From Euzebya sp. (GTDB lineage Bacteria; Actinomycetota; Nitriliruptoria; Euzebyales; Euzebyaceae): a stretch of DNA of 64,000 nucleotides. The stretch is from contig NZ_CAXQBR010000003.1 in NCBI RefSeq assembly GCF_964222135.1, forward strand, positions 62,001-126,000. Reading direction: 5' to 3'. Below the pieces are notes generated by a model that had not been told where the DNA came from, made no database searches, and was given only the letters and a program-made list of their open reading frames with translations. The translations under genes were made by a program, and so were the position numbers. Position 1 is the stretch's first letter. Each line of letters opens with the position of its first letter. This document shows positions 24,353-33,700 of this stretch, in pieces.

Positions 24353-25894
24353 GTGGATGCCATGTCGCTCCCCGGCGACGACTTCGTCCTGATCGGCGCC
24401 TTGCTGCTGCTCCTCGGCGTCGTCGCGGCGGGCGCAGCCGAGCGGGCACGCGTCCCCGGCCTGCTGGTGTTCCTCACCGTCGGCATGGCCATCGGGGACG
24501 ACGGGCTGAACCTGCTCAGCCTCTCCGACCCCGAGGTCGCCCAGTTCGGCGCGGTCATCGCGCTGGTCATGATCCTGTTCGAGGGCGGTCTGACCACCAA
24601 GCCCGGCGACGTCCGCCGGGCGCTCGGCCCCGGTCTGGTGCTCGCGACCGTCGGCGTCGTCGTCACCGCCGGCCTGACGACGCTCGGGGCCTGGCTGATC
24701 CTCGACGTCACCTGGCGGACCGCGCTCCTCATCGGCGCCGTCGTCGCCTCCACCGACGCCGCCGCGGTGTTCGCCGTGCTCCGCAGCGCCCCGCTGCCGC
24801 GTCGCCTCAGCGCCCTGCTCGAGGTCGAGTCCGGGAGCAACGACCCGGCGGCGATCGTGCTGACCCTCGCCGTCCTCGCCACCGTCGAGGCACCGGCGTC
24901 CGCGCCGGACATCGCGACCTTCGCGATCCGCCAGCTCCTCGGCGGCGTGCTCGGCGGGGTGCTCTTCGGGGTCCTCGGCGCCACGGTCATGCGTCACCTC
25001 GGCAGGGGCCCGACCGCGCTGTACCCCGTCGGGGCGCTCGCGCTCGCCGGCGTCGCGTACGGCACGACCGCGGCGCTGGGCGCGTCGGGCTTCCTCGCCG
25101 TCTACGTGGTCGGGCTGTTCGTCGGGGCGCTGGTCCCGCGGCACCGGCGGGGCATCCGCCAGTTCCACGAGGGCATCGCCAACATCGCCCAGATCATGAT
25201 GTTCCTGGTCCTGGGCCTGCTGGTGTTCCCCTCGCGGCTGCCCGGCGTGGCCCTGCCCGCCCTGGCGGTCGCGGCCGTGCTCGTCTTCATCGCCCGCCCC
25301 GTCGCGGTCTGGCTGTGCCTCCCCTGGTTCGGGTTCACGCCGCGCGAGGTGACGCTGGTGTCGTGGGCGGGGCTCCGCGGGGCGGTGCCGATCGTCCTCG
25401 CGACGTTCCCCCTCACCGCCGGCGTGCCGGGCGGGCAGACGATCTTCGACGTGGTGTTCTTCGTGGTGCTCATCTCCTCGGTCCTCCAGTCCTCGTCCGT
25501 CGGGTTCCTCGCCCGATGGCTGGGTCTGCCCGAGGGGCCGGACGTCTGGGCACCGATCGCCGAGGCGGTGCCGCTCGACGGCGTGGACGCGGACCTCATG
25601 GAGGTGGACATCGTCGACGGACTGGCGGTGTCCGGCCAGCGGATCAGGGACGTGCCGCTGCCCGCGGGGGCGCGGCTGACCGCCGTGCTGCGGGAGGACC
25701 AGGTCGTGCTGCCCGACGGCGAGACGGTGCTGCAGCCCGGCGACCTCGTCCTCGTCGCGGTGCCGCGCCGCGAGGAGGCGACCGCCGAGATGGTCGCCTG
25801 GGCTCGCGGTGAGGCGGTGGGCTGGAACCCCCCCGGCGGGGCCGCCGGCGATCAGCCGGAGGTGGAGGAGACCCAGACCGATCCGAGGTCGTAG
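24353..25894 (+). CDS. Potassium/proton antiporter, CvrA (NhaP2) type
   Basis: 513 residues from GTG 24353 with GAGGAGG upstream. About 12-13 membrane helices of the CPA family are followed by a C-terminal TrkA-C-like domain (about 415-480: VSGQRIRDVPLPAGARLTAV, VLQPGDLVLV). Typical CPA segments include ILFEGGLTTK, STDAAAVFAVLR, LEVESGSNDPAAIVLT and SWAGLRGAVPIVLA. These fit the CvrA/NhaP2 group, which exports K+ in exchange for H+. Its last 43 coding bases overlap the convergent GH32 gene. Confidence 0.88.
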   Translation: MDAMSLPGDDFVLIGALLLLLGVVAAGAAERARVPGLLVFLTVGMAIGDDGLNLLSLSDPEVAQFGAVIALVMILFEGGLTTKPGDVRRALGPGLVLATVGVVVTAGLTTLGAWLILDVTWRTALLIGAVVASTDAAAVFAVLRSAPLPRRLSALLEVESGSNDPAAIVLTLAVLATVEAPASAPDIATFAIRQLLGGVLGGVLFGVLGATVMRHLGRGPTALYPVGALALAGVAYGTTAALGASGFLAVYVVGLFVGALVPRHRRGIRQFHEGIANIAQIMMFLVLGLLVFPSRLPGVALPALAVAAVLVFIARPVAVWLCLPWFGFTPREVTLVSWAGLRGAVPIVLATFPLTAGVPGGQTIFDVVFFVVLISSVLQSSSVGFLARWLGLPEGPDVWAPIAEAVPLDGVDADLMEVDIVDGLAVSGQRIRDVPLPAGARLTAVLREDQVVLPDGETVLQPGDLVLVAVPRREEATAEMVAWARGEAVGWNPPGGAAGDQPEVEETQTDPRS

Positions 25895-27291
25895 GCGGCC
25901 AGGTCGACCGCGTCCGCGCCGGGGCCGGTGACCTCGACGCCCACGCTGTCCGGGCGGGTCGGGTAGATCCGCGCCGTCAGGGCCACGCCGGCGACGAAGA
26001 CCTCGACGATCGACCGGTCGACCACGCAGCGGAGCTCCACCACCTCGTCGGGGACGGTGGCCGCGGCCGTGTGCGTCCCGCCCGTCGCGGCCGGGTCGAG
26101 GCTCGACCGGTCCCGGTCCAGCCACAGCCGCCCGGCCTGCGGGTCGAACCCGATCGTGGTGACCTCGGCGCGGTCCGGGGCGCAGCGGACGGCCAGCTCC
26201 ACCGGGCCGCGGTCGACGGCCACGCGGAGGACGAGGGCGACGACGTCCCCCACCGCCCCCTCGGCGCGCCACCCCCCGTCGCGGGCCACCCGCGTGATGC
26301 GCCGGGCATCGGTCCGGAGGTCGTCGAGCTCGGGCAGCGGGGTGACGACCAGCTGGCCATCGACCACCTGGACGGCCCGGGGGAGGGACAGGACGCCGGA
26401 CCAGCCGGCTGCCCGCTGGGCCTCGACCGGCAGCGCCTCCCACGACCACCCCCACATGACGGCCCCGGACGGCTCGACGAGCAGGCAGGGCGCGTACAGG
26501 TCGGGCCCGGCATCGACGCGCTGCAGCCGCCGGGGGGTGAACGCCCCGTCGGCGAGCCGCCCGATGACGGCCACCGGGTGGTGGGTCGGCTTGGGGCTCG
26601 CGGTCGTGTCGTCGTGGACGTTGACGATCAGGGCGTCGGCGTCGGGGCCGCGCAGCAATGCCGGGCACTCCCACATCGTCCCGGTCCAGGCGGCCCCGTC
26701 GACGTCGGCTGCATCGAGGGTCGCGCCGGTGAGCAGCGGACCCTCGTCGGTCCAGGACCGCAGGTCGTCGGAGGTCAGGTGCAGGACCGCACCACCCTGC
26801 CCGACGATGCCGGCGCCGATGAGCTGGTGCCAGCGTCCGCCGTCGGACCAGACGAACGGGTCGCGGTAGCCCAGCAGGTCCAGGTCCGGCGGGGGCTCGG
26901 CGACCGGGTTCTCGGGGTCCTTGGTCCAGGTGTCGAGGTCGTCGTCGGTGCTCCGGGCGACGCAGGTGGTCTGGGCCTGGGAGTGCCCCAGCGGGCCACG
27001 CGCGCCCGTGTAGAGCATCGTGGCCACGCCGTCGTCGTCCACGACGCAACCGGAGTAGCACCCGTCGGCGTCGGGACCGTCCGCATCGGGGGAGAGGGCC
27101 AGCGGCCGGCGCTCCCAGTGGACCAGGTCCGCGGTGGCGAAGTGCCCCCAGTGCGGCCGGTCCCAGAACCCGCCGGCCGGGTTGGCCTGGTGGAACAGGT
27201 GGGTCCGGCCGCGCCAGCGGATCGGGCCGATGGGGTCGTTCATCCACCCCGTCTCGGGCCGCAGGTGGGCGACGGGTCGGTGGTCGACCAT
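25852..27291 (-). CDS. GH32 beta-fructosidase (sucrose/levan-type hydrolase)
   Basis: 479 residues. All three GH32 catalytic landmarks are visible: WMNDP with nucleophile Asp19, YRDP with Asp144, and WECP with acid/base Glu208. A five-bladed propeller and a C-terminal beta-sandwich fit the length. There is no signal peptide, so it should act on intracellular sucrose, sucrose 6-phosphate or short fructans. No adjacent sucrose transporter is evident. The 3' end overlaps the antiporter gene by 43 bp. Confidence 0.9.
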   Translation of the reverse strand: MVDHRPVAHLRPETGWMNDPIGPIRWRGRTHLFHQANPAGGFWDRPHWGHFATADLVHWERRPLALSPDADGPDADGCYSGCVVDDDGVATMLYTGARGPLGHSQAQTTCVARSTDDDLDTWTKDPENPVAEPPPDLDLLGYRDPFVWSDGGRWHQLIGAGIVGQGGAVLHLTSDDLRSWTDEGPLLTGATLDAADVDGAAWTGTMWECPALLRGPDADALIVNVHDDTTASPKPTHHPVAVIGRLADGAFTPRRLQRVDAGPDLYAPCLLVEPSGAVMWGWSWEALPVEAQRAAGWSGVLSLPRAVQVVDGQLVVTPLPELDDLRTDARRITRVARDGGWRAEGAVGDVVALVLRVAVDRGPVELAVRCAPDRAEVTTIGFDPQAGRLWLDRDRSSLDPAATGGTHTAAATVPDEVVELRCVVDRSIVEVFVAGVALTARIYPTRPDSVGVEVTGPGADAVDLAAYDLGSVWVSSTSG

Positions 27292-27320
27292 GTGCCACGT
27301 CTACCCGCCGGCGCACCGCG

Positions 27321-27605
27321 TCATGTGCTGACCTGGACGCCCTTCCAGAACGCGAGGTAGCCGGCGATCTGGGACGCGGCCTCGCTCGGTTCGGGGTAGT
27401 ACCAGGCCGCGTCGGCGTTGACGTCTCCGTCGACCACGACGTCCTTGTAGCTGGCGAGGCCCTTCCACGGGCACCGGCTCGTGGTGTCGCTGTCCCGCAG
27501 GACCGAGGCGTCGACGCTGTCGGGCGGGAAGTAGTGGTTGCCCTCGACGACGATCGTGTCGTCGGAGCGGGCGATGACCCTCCCGTTCCAGGTGGCGGTC
27601 GGCAT
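27321..27605 (-). CDS. DUF427 domain protein
   Basis: 94 residues from ATG 27605 (GAGGAG upstream). The compact DUF427 fold is evident: ATWNGRVIARSDDTIVVEGNHYFPP, then CPWKGLASYKDVVVDG, then WYYPEPSEAASQIAGYLAFW. These proteins are common in actinobacteria and their function is unknown. Single-domain version; located 29 bp downstream of the divergent-side GH32 start, same strand. Confidence 0.88.
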   Translation of the reverse strand: MPTATWNGRVIARSDDTIVVEGNHYFPPDSVDASVLRDSDTTSRCPWKGLASYKDVVVDGDVNADAAWYYPEPSEAASQIAGYLAFWKGVQVST

Positions 27606-27694
27606 GGCGGGCTCCTCTCGTGCGGGTGCGTGGTCGGGGGTGCAACCGCTCGGGGGTCCCGTCGCTTCCCGGTGGGGGTGACCGTGGCCGGTGC

Positions 27695-27773
27695 CGTCGT
27701 GCGCCCGTGGGGCGCTGGCGGGTGGTCGGGGGTGTGGGGGACGCTCGTCGTGCGCCCGTGGAGCGATGGCGGG
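27695..27773. repeat. Two 28-bp direct repeats
   Basis: CGTCGTGCGCCCGTGG followed by (G/A)GCG(C/A)TGGCGGG occurs at 27695-27722 and 27746-27773, 51 bp apart, with two mismatches. It lies in the divergent gap between the DUF427 and DUF454 genes. It could be operator DNA or a duplicated promoter element. Confidence 0.6.
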
Positions 27774-27831
27774 CGCGGTGGAGCGCTGCGCGCTGGGGGC
27801 CGGACGGCACGAGGGCGTACCGTGGGTGGTC

Positions 27832-28254
27832 GTGCAACTCCAAGGTCCCGCAGACCCGGACGTCGACCGCGGGCGATCACCGCTGGTGCGTGGCCTGTGG
27901 ATCGCCCTCGGCCTGCTCTGCGTGGCGGTGGGGGGCATCGGCGTCGTGGTGCCCGGCCTCCCGTCGACCGTGTTCTTCATCGGTGCGGCAGCGTGCTTCA
28001 CCCGCTCGAGCCCACGCCTCGAGGCCTGGGTCCTCAACCTCCCCGGCGTCGGTCAGACGGTCGCGGACTTCCGGGCCGGACGGGGCATGCCGCGCCGGGC
28101 GAAGGTGATCGCGATCACCAGCATCGTGGTCTTCGGCGGTGCCGGGGCCGTGTTCGGGCTGACCACGCCGGTGGCCCGTGGGGTGCTCGCGGTCCTGTGC
28201 GCCATCGGGATCATCGCGGTGCTCCGCGTGCCGACCCGCGTCGACCAGGCCTGA
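27832..28254 (+). CDS. DUF454 (YbaN) inner-membrane protein
   Basis: 140 residues from GTG 27832 (GTG 27826 also possible). The signature GLLCVAVGGIGVVVPGLPSTVFFI and the loop FTRSSPRLEAWVLNLPGVG are diagnostic of DUF454. Two more hydrophobic segments follow. Function unknown. The start is uncertain because several in-frame GTGs cluster there and no strong Shine-Dalgarno stands out. Confidence 0.82.
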   Translation: MQLQGPADPDVDRGRSPLVRGLWIALGLLCVAVGGIGVVVPGLPSTVFFIGAAACFTRSSPRLEAWVLNLPGVGQTVADFRAGRGMPRRAKVIAITSIVVFGGAGAVFGLTTPVARGVLAVLCAIGIIAVLRVPTRVDQA

Positions 28255-28614
28255 TCGCCCTCACCAGCGCATCACCAGCCGGGGCCACCGCAGCCTGGGC
28301 GACCGCAGTGGTGCGGCCGCGGAGCGCCGCGGGATCCTGACCGCCCGGCCAGTCCGTCCCCGGCCGGTCCGGGACGGTCCCGGGACCCCCGCAGCCGCAG
28401 GGAGGCGGGCCGCCGCACGTCGCGGCGAGCGGGACGGACCCGGAGACGAGGACCCGCGCCGACCGGGACCTTCGGCACCTCCGGAGGGCCACCGCGGGCA
28501 GCCATGCTGCGTCCATCGGGAGTCCGAACGGTCACCCCGAGCGACTCTCAGCCGACGTGACCCGTGGCCGGTGCGAGGCCGGCCCGCCGGGACCCTTTCG
28601 AGGAGGGGATCCCC
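28255..28614 (+). other. 360-bp gap and leader before lctP
   Basis: No gene is convincing in this stretch. It is very GC-rich and contains a near-palindromic run around 28365-28385 (GGTCCGGGAC / GTCCCGGGACC). A strong ribosome site AGGAGGGG (28601-28608) lies at the end. It probably carries the promoter of the lactate operon, but I cannot place a -35/-10 or a known LldR-type operator. Confidence 0.4.
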
Positions 28615-29877
28615 TTGGACAACCTTGCCGTTCTCAGCCTTCTGGCCTTCCTCCCGGTGCTGGTCATCGGCGTGCTGCTCGTCGGCCTCTCGGTGCAGAT
28701 CCTCTACATCGTGTTCGGGGCGCTGCTGCTGCTCGCGACGCTGACGGCATCGGGGGCCATGTCGAGCATCCGGGCGGCGTTCACCCGCATAGCCCGGACC
28801 CGCGGATCCAGGCCATCATCATCGCCTGGCTCTTCGGCTCCTTCATCGAGGGCGCATCGGGTTTCGGCACCCCCGCCGCGGTCGTCGCCCCGCTCCTGCT
28901 CGCCCTCGGGTTCCCGGCCATGGCCGCGGTCATGTGCGGCCTCATCATCCAGTCGACGCCCGTCACCTTCGGTGCGCTCGGCACCCCGCTCCTCATCGGC
29001 GTCAACGGCGGGCTGTCGAACACCGCGGCGCAGTCCAGCATCGAAGCCGCCGGCGGGACCCTCCCCGGCTACCTGGGCGACCTCGCCGTCGGCGCGGCGA
29101 CCGTCCACGGCATCGTCGGCACGCTCATCCCGCTGTTCATGGTGTGCCTGCTCGCCCGGTTCTTCGGGGAGCGGAAGCGGTTCAGCGAGGGCCTGGCGAT
29201 CTGGCGCTTCGCGATCTTCGCGGCGCTCGCCATGATCGTCCCGTACTGGACCACCGCCGCCCTGCTCGGACCGGAGTTCCCGTCGCTGTTCGGCGCCCTC
29301 ATCGGGCTGGCCGTCGTCATCACCGCCGCACGCCGAGGCATCCTCATGCCCCGCGAGCCGTGGACCTTCGCCCCCCGCGACAGCTGGCTCGACACCTGGA
29401 TGGGCGACCTGGAGCCCGACACCGCGGCCCCCCGCCAGGTCATCGGCACCACACGGGCGTGGGCGCCCTACGTCCTGCTGGCCAGCGTCCTGGTCATCAC
29501 CCGCATCCCCGAACCTGATGTTCGCCCAGTTCCAGTTCGCCACGGCCGAGGGCATCGGCGTCGCGACGATCCCGATCGTGGCCGCCCAGGCCGTCGGCGG
29601 CGCAGGCGGCAACATGATCGCCGTGCACAACGTCGTCGCGGCCGCCGCGACCGTGGGCCTGATCGGCCGGGAGGGCGACCTGATGCGCAAGGTCGCGATC
29701 CCGTTCCTCTACTACATCACCTTCGCGGGCACCCTCACGTACGTGATGGTGTGGGGCGTCGGGTTCAACCCCGGCACCATCGGCCTGGTCCTCCTCGCCG
29801 CCGCGGGCGCGTGGACCGTCGACCGGGCCCGCCGCGAGCGCTTCGGCATCGACGAGCGCGTCGAGGTGGCGGCGTGA
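28615..29877 (+). pseudogene. lctP: L-lactate permease, disrupted
   Basis: The start is TTG 28615, six bases after AGGAGGGG. LctP sequence is readable in three pieces. Piece one ends FTRI at about 28790, where one base is missing (CGCATAGC instead of CGCATCAGC). Piece two ([23 protein letters not shown] and on) runs to about 29510. Piece three starts at NLMFAQFQF and ends at 29877. About 130 residues are missing between pieces two and three, and about 50 near the N-terminus (VLLVGL joined to [10 protein letters not shown]). Intact relatives have about 540-560 residues. It cannot encode a working permease as read. glcD begins in its stop codon (GTGA). Confidence 0.85.
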
Positions 29878-31328
29878 GGCTGTCCCGGAGGGGTGGGGCG
29901 GGGCGGCGCCCGCCCGCCGTCCCGGCCTGGCACGACCCCTCCCGCCAGCTGACCGGTCGCGAGGACCGGCTGCTGGCCGACCTCCACGCCCTCCTCGGCG
30001 ACGACGGGCTCCGCGCGGGCCACCTGGGCCGCGCCACCTACCGGCGGGACGCGTCGTTCCTGAACGCCGACCCGCTGGCGGTCGCGCTGCCCCGCACCGT
30101 GGGGCAGACCGCAGCGGTGCTGCGGGCCTGCCGGGACTACGGGGTCCCCTTCACCCCCCGGGCGGCCGGCACCGGCCTGGCTGGGGTGCCACGCCGACGG
30201 GGGAGGGAGGGGTGCGGCCCCTCGTCGTCAGCGTCGCCCGGATGGACGCCCTGCGCGAGCTCGACGTGGCCAACCGTCGCGCCTGGGTCGAGCCGGGGCT
30301 CGTGAACGCCCGCCTCGGCCGCGCGGGGGCGGCGCACGGCCTGCGGTTCGCGCCCGACCCCGCCAGCCAGATCGCCGCGACCCTCGGCGGCAACGTCGCC
30401 ACCAACGCCGGCGGCATCCACGTCCTCACCTACGGCGTGATGAGCCAGCACGTGCTGGCCGTCGAGCTCACCGACGCCGACGGGGTCACCCACCTGCTGG
30501 ACGGCCGCGCCCCCGACCTGGCCGGCCTCGACGTCCGCGGGCTCTCCGTCGGCGGGGAGGGGACGCTCGGCATCGTCACCGGCGCCTGCCTGCGGCTGCT
30601 GCCGATCCCGCCGGCCGTCGGCACCGTGCTGGCCGGCTTCGGCTCGCTCCGGGAGGCCGCGGCGACCGTCGGCGACCTGGTGACCTCCGACCGGCTGCCC
30701 GACGCCGTCGAGCTGATGGACGCGCGAGCCGTCCAGCTGGTGGAGGGGTACGCGGGCGCCGGCTACCCCGTCGACGCCGCCGCGGTCCGGCTGGCCGAGC
30801 GCAACGGCGCCACCTCCACCACCCGCGGCGGACGAGGCGCAGCGCGCCCGCATCTGGAAGGGCCGCAAGGCGGTGGCGGGGGCCATCGCCAAGCACAGCC
30901 CCGACTACTTCCTCCAGGACGTCGTCGTCCCCCGCTCCCGGCTCGGGGAGATGCTCGACGAGGTCGTCGCCATCGGCGAGCGAGAGGACCTGGTGATCCT
31001 CAACGCCGTGCACGCCGGCGACGGGAACCTGCACCCCTTCGTCCTGTTCGACCGCCGCGAGGAGGGCGTGCTCGACCGCGTGTTCGCCGCCGGACGTGAC
31101 ATCGTGGCCACCGCCCTGCGCCTGGACGGCACCGTGACCGGCGAGCACGGCGTCGGCATCGAGAAGCGGGACTTCCTGTCCCACGTGTTCACCGCCGACG
31201 ACCTGGCCGTGCAGCGGCTGGTCCGCGACGCGGTCGAGCCGAGCGGCCTCGCGAACCCCGACAAGGTGCTCCCCAGCACCGTCGGCTGCCAGGAGGTCCG
31301 CATGGTCCCCGAGGGAGCATGGGTATGA
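29874..31328 (+). pseudogene. glcD: GlcD-like FAD-linked (lactate/glycolate) oxidase, disrupted
   Basis: The start GTG 29874 overlaps the lctP stop. The FAD-binding part reads well up to [12 protein letters not shown], then one G is missing in the G-run at 30183-30186. It resumes in the next frame ([16 protein letters not shown]) through GGNVATNAGGIH and LSVGGEGTLGIVTGA. At about 30783 a ~20-25-residue piece is absent. A second frame change at about 30826-30830 leads to ARIWKGRKAVAGAIAKHSPDYF and the normal C-terminus with AVHAGDGNLHP and GEHGVGIEK. Intact enzymes oxidise D-lactate or glycolate at the membrane. The stop overlaps the glcE ATG. Confidence 0.85.
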
Positions 31329-32347
31329 GCGCCGTCACCACGTCGATCACCACCGCCGAGGAGCTCCGGGACGTCATCGCCGACGCGCGCCACGCCGGCA
31401 CGCCCCTCGACGTTCGCGGCGGCGGATCGGTCCTCGACCGGCTCCCGACCGGCGGCGAGCAGGTCCTCTCCGTGGCCGGCATGACCGGCGTGGTCTCCCA
31501 CGCCGCGGACGACCTGACGATCACGGTCCGCGCCGGGACGCCCCTGGCCGAGCTCGCGGCCGTGCTGGCCGAGGTCGGCCAGGAGTGCCCGATCGAGCCC
31601 GCGGGCCCGGCGGGCGCCGCATCGGCCGGCACTGTCGGCGGCCGGATCGCCACCGGTCTGGCCGGTCCGCGCCAGCTCGGCGCCGGACGTGTCCGCGACT
31701 GGGTGCTCCGCGTCGCGTTCGTCACCGGGGCGGGCCACGTCGCGGCCGCCGGAGGGGTCACGGTCAAGGACGTCAGCGGCTACGACATCTGCCGGCTCCT
31801 GACCGGGTCGTGGGGCACGCTCGCCGTCATCACCGAGGTGACGCTGAAGGTCCGCCCCCTCGCACGCCACCGCGGCTGGTACGTCAGCGACGGACCCCGC
31901 CACGCCCTCGACCGGCACCTGTACCGGCCGTCCGCCTGCACCACCACCCCCACGCGCACGCACGTGCTGCTGGAGGGACACCCCGACGACGCCGCCGACC
32001 AGGCCGCCGCCGTCGGCCTCGAGGCGGGTGATCCCCCCGACCTGCCCGGCACAGCCCGCGCCGCCGTCGACCCGGCCGCGCTGCCGTCCCTCGCCGCGGA
32101 GCTCGGCGAGCTCGGCCTGCGCTGGGCCGCCCAGGACGGCGTCGGCGTGTGCCACCTCGACGGCGACGCGGAGCAGCTGGCCGCGGCCCGGGCGGCGGGC
32201 GAGCACCGCGGCGGCCGCCTGGTGGTCCTCGTCCCGTCCCTCGGCCTTCCCGCCTTCGGCGGCCCGCGCCGCAACGTGATCGCCGACCGCATCGGCGCCG
32301 CCCTGGACCCCGACGGCGTCCTGGCGCCCCACCGCTGGACCCGATGA
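31325..32347 (+). CDS. glcE: GlcE-like FAD-binding subunit
   Basis: 340 residues from ATG 31325 (ATGA overlap with glcD). The FAD-binding PCMH fold is visible: PLDVRGGGS, the conserved GRIATGLAGPRQLGAGRVRDWVLR and VTVKDVSGYDICRLLTGSWGTLAVITEV. It is somewhat shorter than usual GlcE, and the region after RPSACTTTPTRTHVLLEG looks compressed. Reading frame is intact. It would act with GlcD and GlcF, both of which are damaged here. Confidence 0.75.
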   Translation: MSAVTTSITTAEELRDVIADARHAGTPLDVRGGGSVLDRLPTGGEQVLSVAGMTGVVSHAADDLTITVRAGTPLAELAAVLAEVGQECPIEPAGPAGAASAGTVGGRIATGLAGPRQLGAGRVRDWVLRVAFVTGAGHVAAAGGVTVKDVSGYDICRLLTGSWGTLAVITEVTLKVRPLARHRGWYVSDGPRHALDRHLYRPSACTTTPTRTHVLLEGHPDDAADQAAAVGLEAGDPPDLPGTARAAVDPAALPSLAAELGELGLRWAAQDGVGVCHLDGDAEQLAAARAAGEHRGGRLVVLVPSLGLPAFGGPRRNVIADRIGAALDPDGVLAPHRWTR

Positions 32348-32361
32348 GAGGCTGACCGCCG

Positions 32362-33138
32362 ATGACCGCCATCGACCCGAGCGCCTGCGACCCCGCCGCC
32401 TCGATCTTCGACGCCGACCAGCTGGCCCAGTGCGTCCAGTGCGGGTTCTGCCTGTCGTCCTGTCCGACCTACGAGGAGACCCACCTCGAGGAGCACGGCC
32501 CGCGAGGCCGGATCCTGGCCATGCGGCTGGTGGCCGCCGGCGAGGTGGAGCTGACCGACCCGGCCGTCGCCGACTCGCTGCAGACCTGCATCCAGTGCCG
32601 GGCCTGCGAGGCGGTCTGCCCCTCCCTGGTCGAGTACGGGTCCCTCATCGAGACCGCCCGCACCGAGCTGACCCGCCGCGAGCCGCCGACCGGGCTGCGC
32701 GGGCTGGCCCACCGGGTCGGCTTCTGGGTGCTCGCCCGCCCGGCCTGGCTCCGCGCCGCGGTGACCGGCCTGTCGCTGGCCCAGCTGCTCCGCCTGGACC
32801 GGGTGCTCGGATCTCGGCTGCGCCCGGCCAGGCGCGTGACGCTCGCCAGCCTGTGGCAGCGGATCGCCGATCGGCCCCTCGCGCTGCTCCGGGCCATCCC
32901 CGAGCTCGAGCTGATCGAGCCGGACGACGAGCAGCGCTGCTGCGGATCCGGCGGCATCTACTCGATGGAGCAGCCGGAGTTCGGCGACGCGCTGCTGGCC
33001 GCGAAGGACGCCGCGATCGGGCGGGCCGGCGCGGACGGCGTCGTGTCCGGCAACGCCGGCTGTGCGATGCAGATCGCCCGGGCCGGCTGGGAGATCCACC
33101 ACCCGGCGGAGCTGCTCGCCCGCGCGCTGCGGGACTGA
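32362..33138 (+). pseudogene. glcF: GlcF-like iron-sulfur subunit with large in-frame deletion
   Basis: 258 residues, whereas GlcF proteins are about 400-450. Both [4Fe-4S] motifs are intact (CVQCGFCLSSCP and CIQCRACEAVCP). After LRPARRVTLASLWQ the sequence jumps directly to RIADRPLALLRAIPELELIEP and the last CCG motif RCCGSGGIYS. The first CCG domain and half of the second, about 150-180 residues, are missing without loss of frame. The product would lack the normal membrane/quinone-binding core. It ends the operon. Confidence 0.75.
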
Positions 33139-33208
33139 CCGGACCCCGATCGGCCGGGCTCCCCGTTCACGGGTAGGTGCGCGGGGACCGCGTCGCTACG
33201 CTCAGGCC

Positions 33209-33691
33209 ATGAGGATCGACGTGCACGAGCAGTCCCTCCCGGGGGTCGGGGTCCGCTACGACCTGCACGGCCCGGACGGTGGCCGGCTCTACGTCATCGT
33301 CGACCGTGACGGGCGCCGCTCGATCGGGGTGCCGGGGCCGGACGACGAGCCGGTCCAGCAGGTCTCCCTCGACCCCGACGAGGCCGTGGTCGTCGCGTCG
33401 CTGCTGCTGGGCGCGCGCTTCTCCCTGGACACCCGCCACGACGCCCGCCACGAGGGTGACGAGGCGGTCGTGGACATCGTGGCGCTCGGCCCGACGTCCT
33501 CGGCGGTGGGCCTCACCCAGACCGAGATCGCGGGCCTGCACGCCGAGGCCGTGGTCCTCGCGGTGCTCTCGGGGTCCACCCCGGAGATCGTCGAGGACGA
33601 GACCCGGTACCGGGCACAGCCGGGCGACCGGGTGGTGGTCGCCGCCCGTGCGCCCGACGCCGTGCGGATCGTCGAGGACCTGCGCGGCTGA
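33209..33691 (+). CDS. K+/H+ antiporter regulatory subunit (KhtT-like)
   Basis: 160 residues from ATG 33209. The N-terminal half is a short alpha/beta region and the C-terminal half is a TrkA-C domain (VGLTQTEIAGLHAEAVVLAVL, TRYRAQPGDRVVVAARA). It is cytoplasmic and lies 9 bp before the antiporter gene, the standard KhtT-KhtU arrangement. It likely gates the transporter by binding a nucleotide or pH signal. Confidence 0.85.
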   Translation: MRIDVHEQSLPGVGVRYDLHGPDGGRLYVIVDRDGRRSIGVPGPDDEPVQQVSLDPDEAVVVASLLLGARFSLDTRHDARHEGDEAVVDIVALGPTSSAVGLTQTEIAGLHAEAVVLAVLSGSTPEIVEDETRYRAQPGDRVVVAARAPDAVRIVEDLRG

Positions 33692-33700
33692 GGGCCCCGG

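Noticed and set aside
28255-28614. Riboswitch before lctP
   Set aside because: The leader is GC-rich with palindromes but no recognisable conserved riboswitch core; lactate operons are usually controlled by GntR/LldR proteins.
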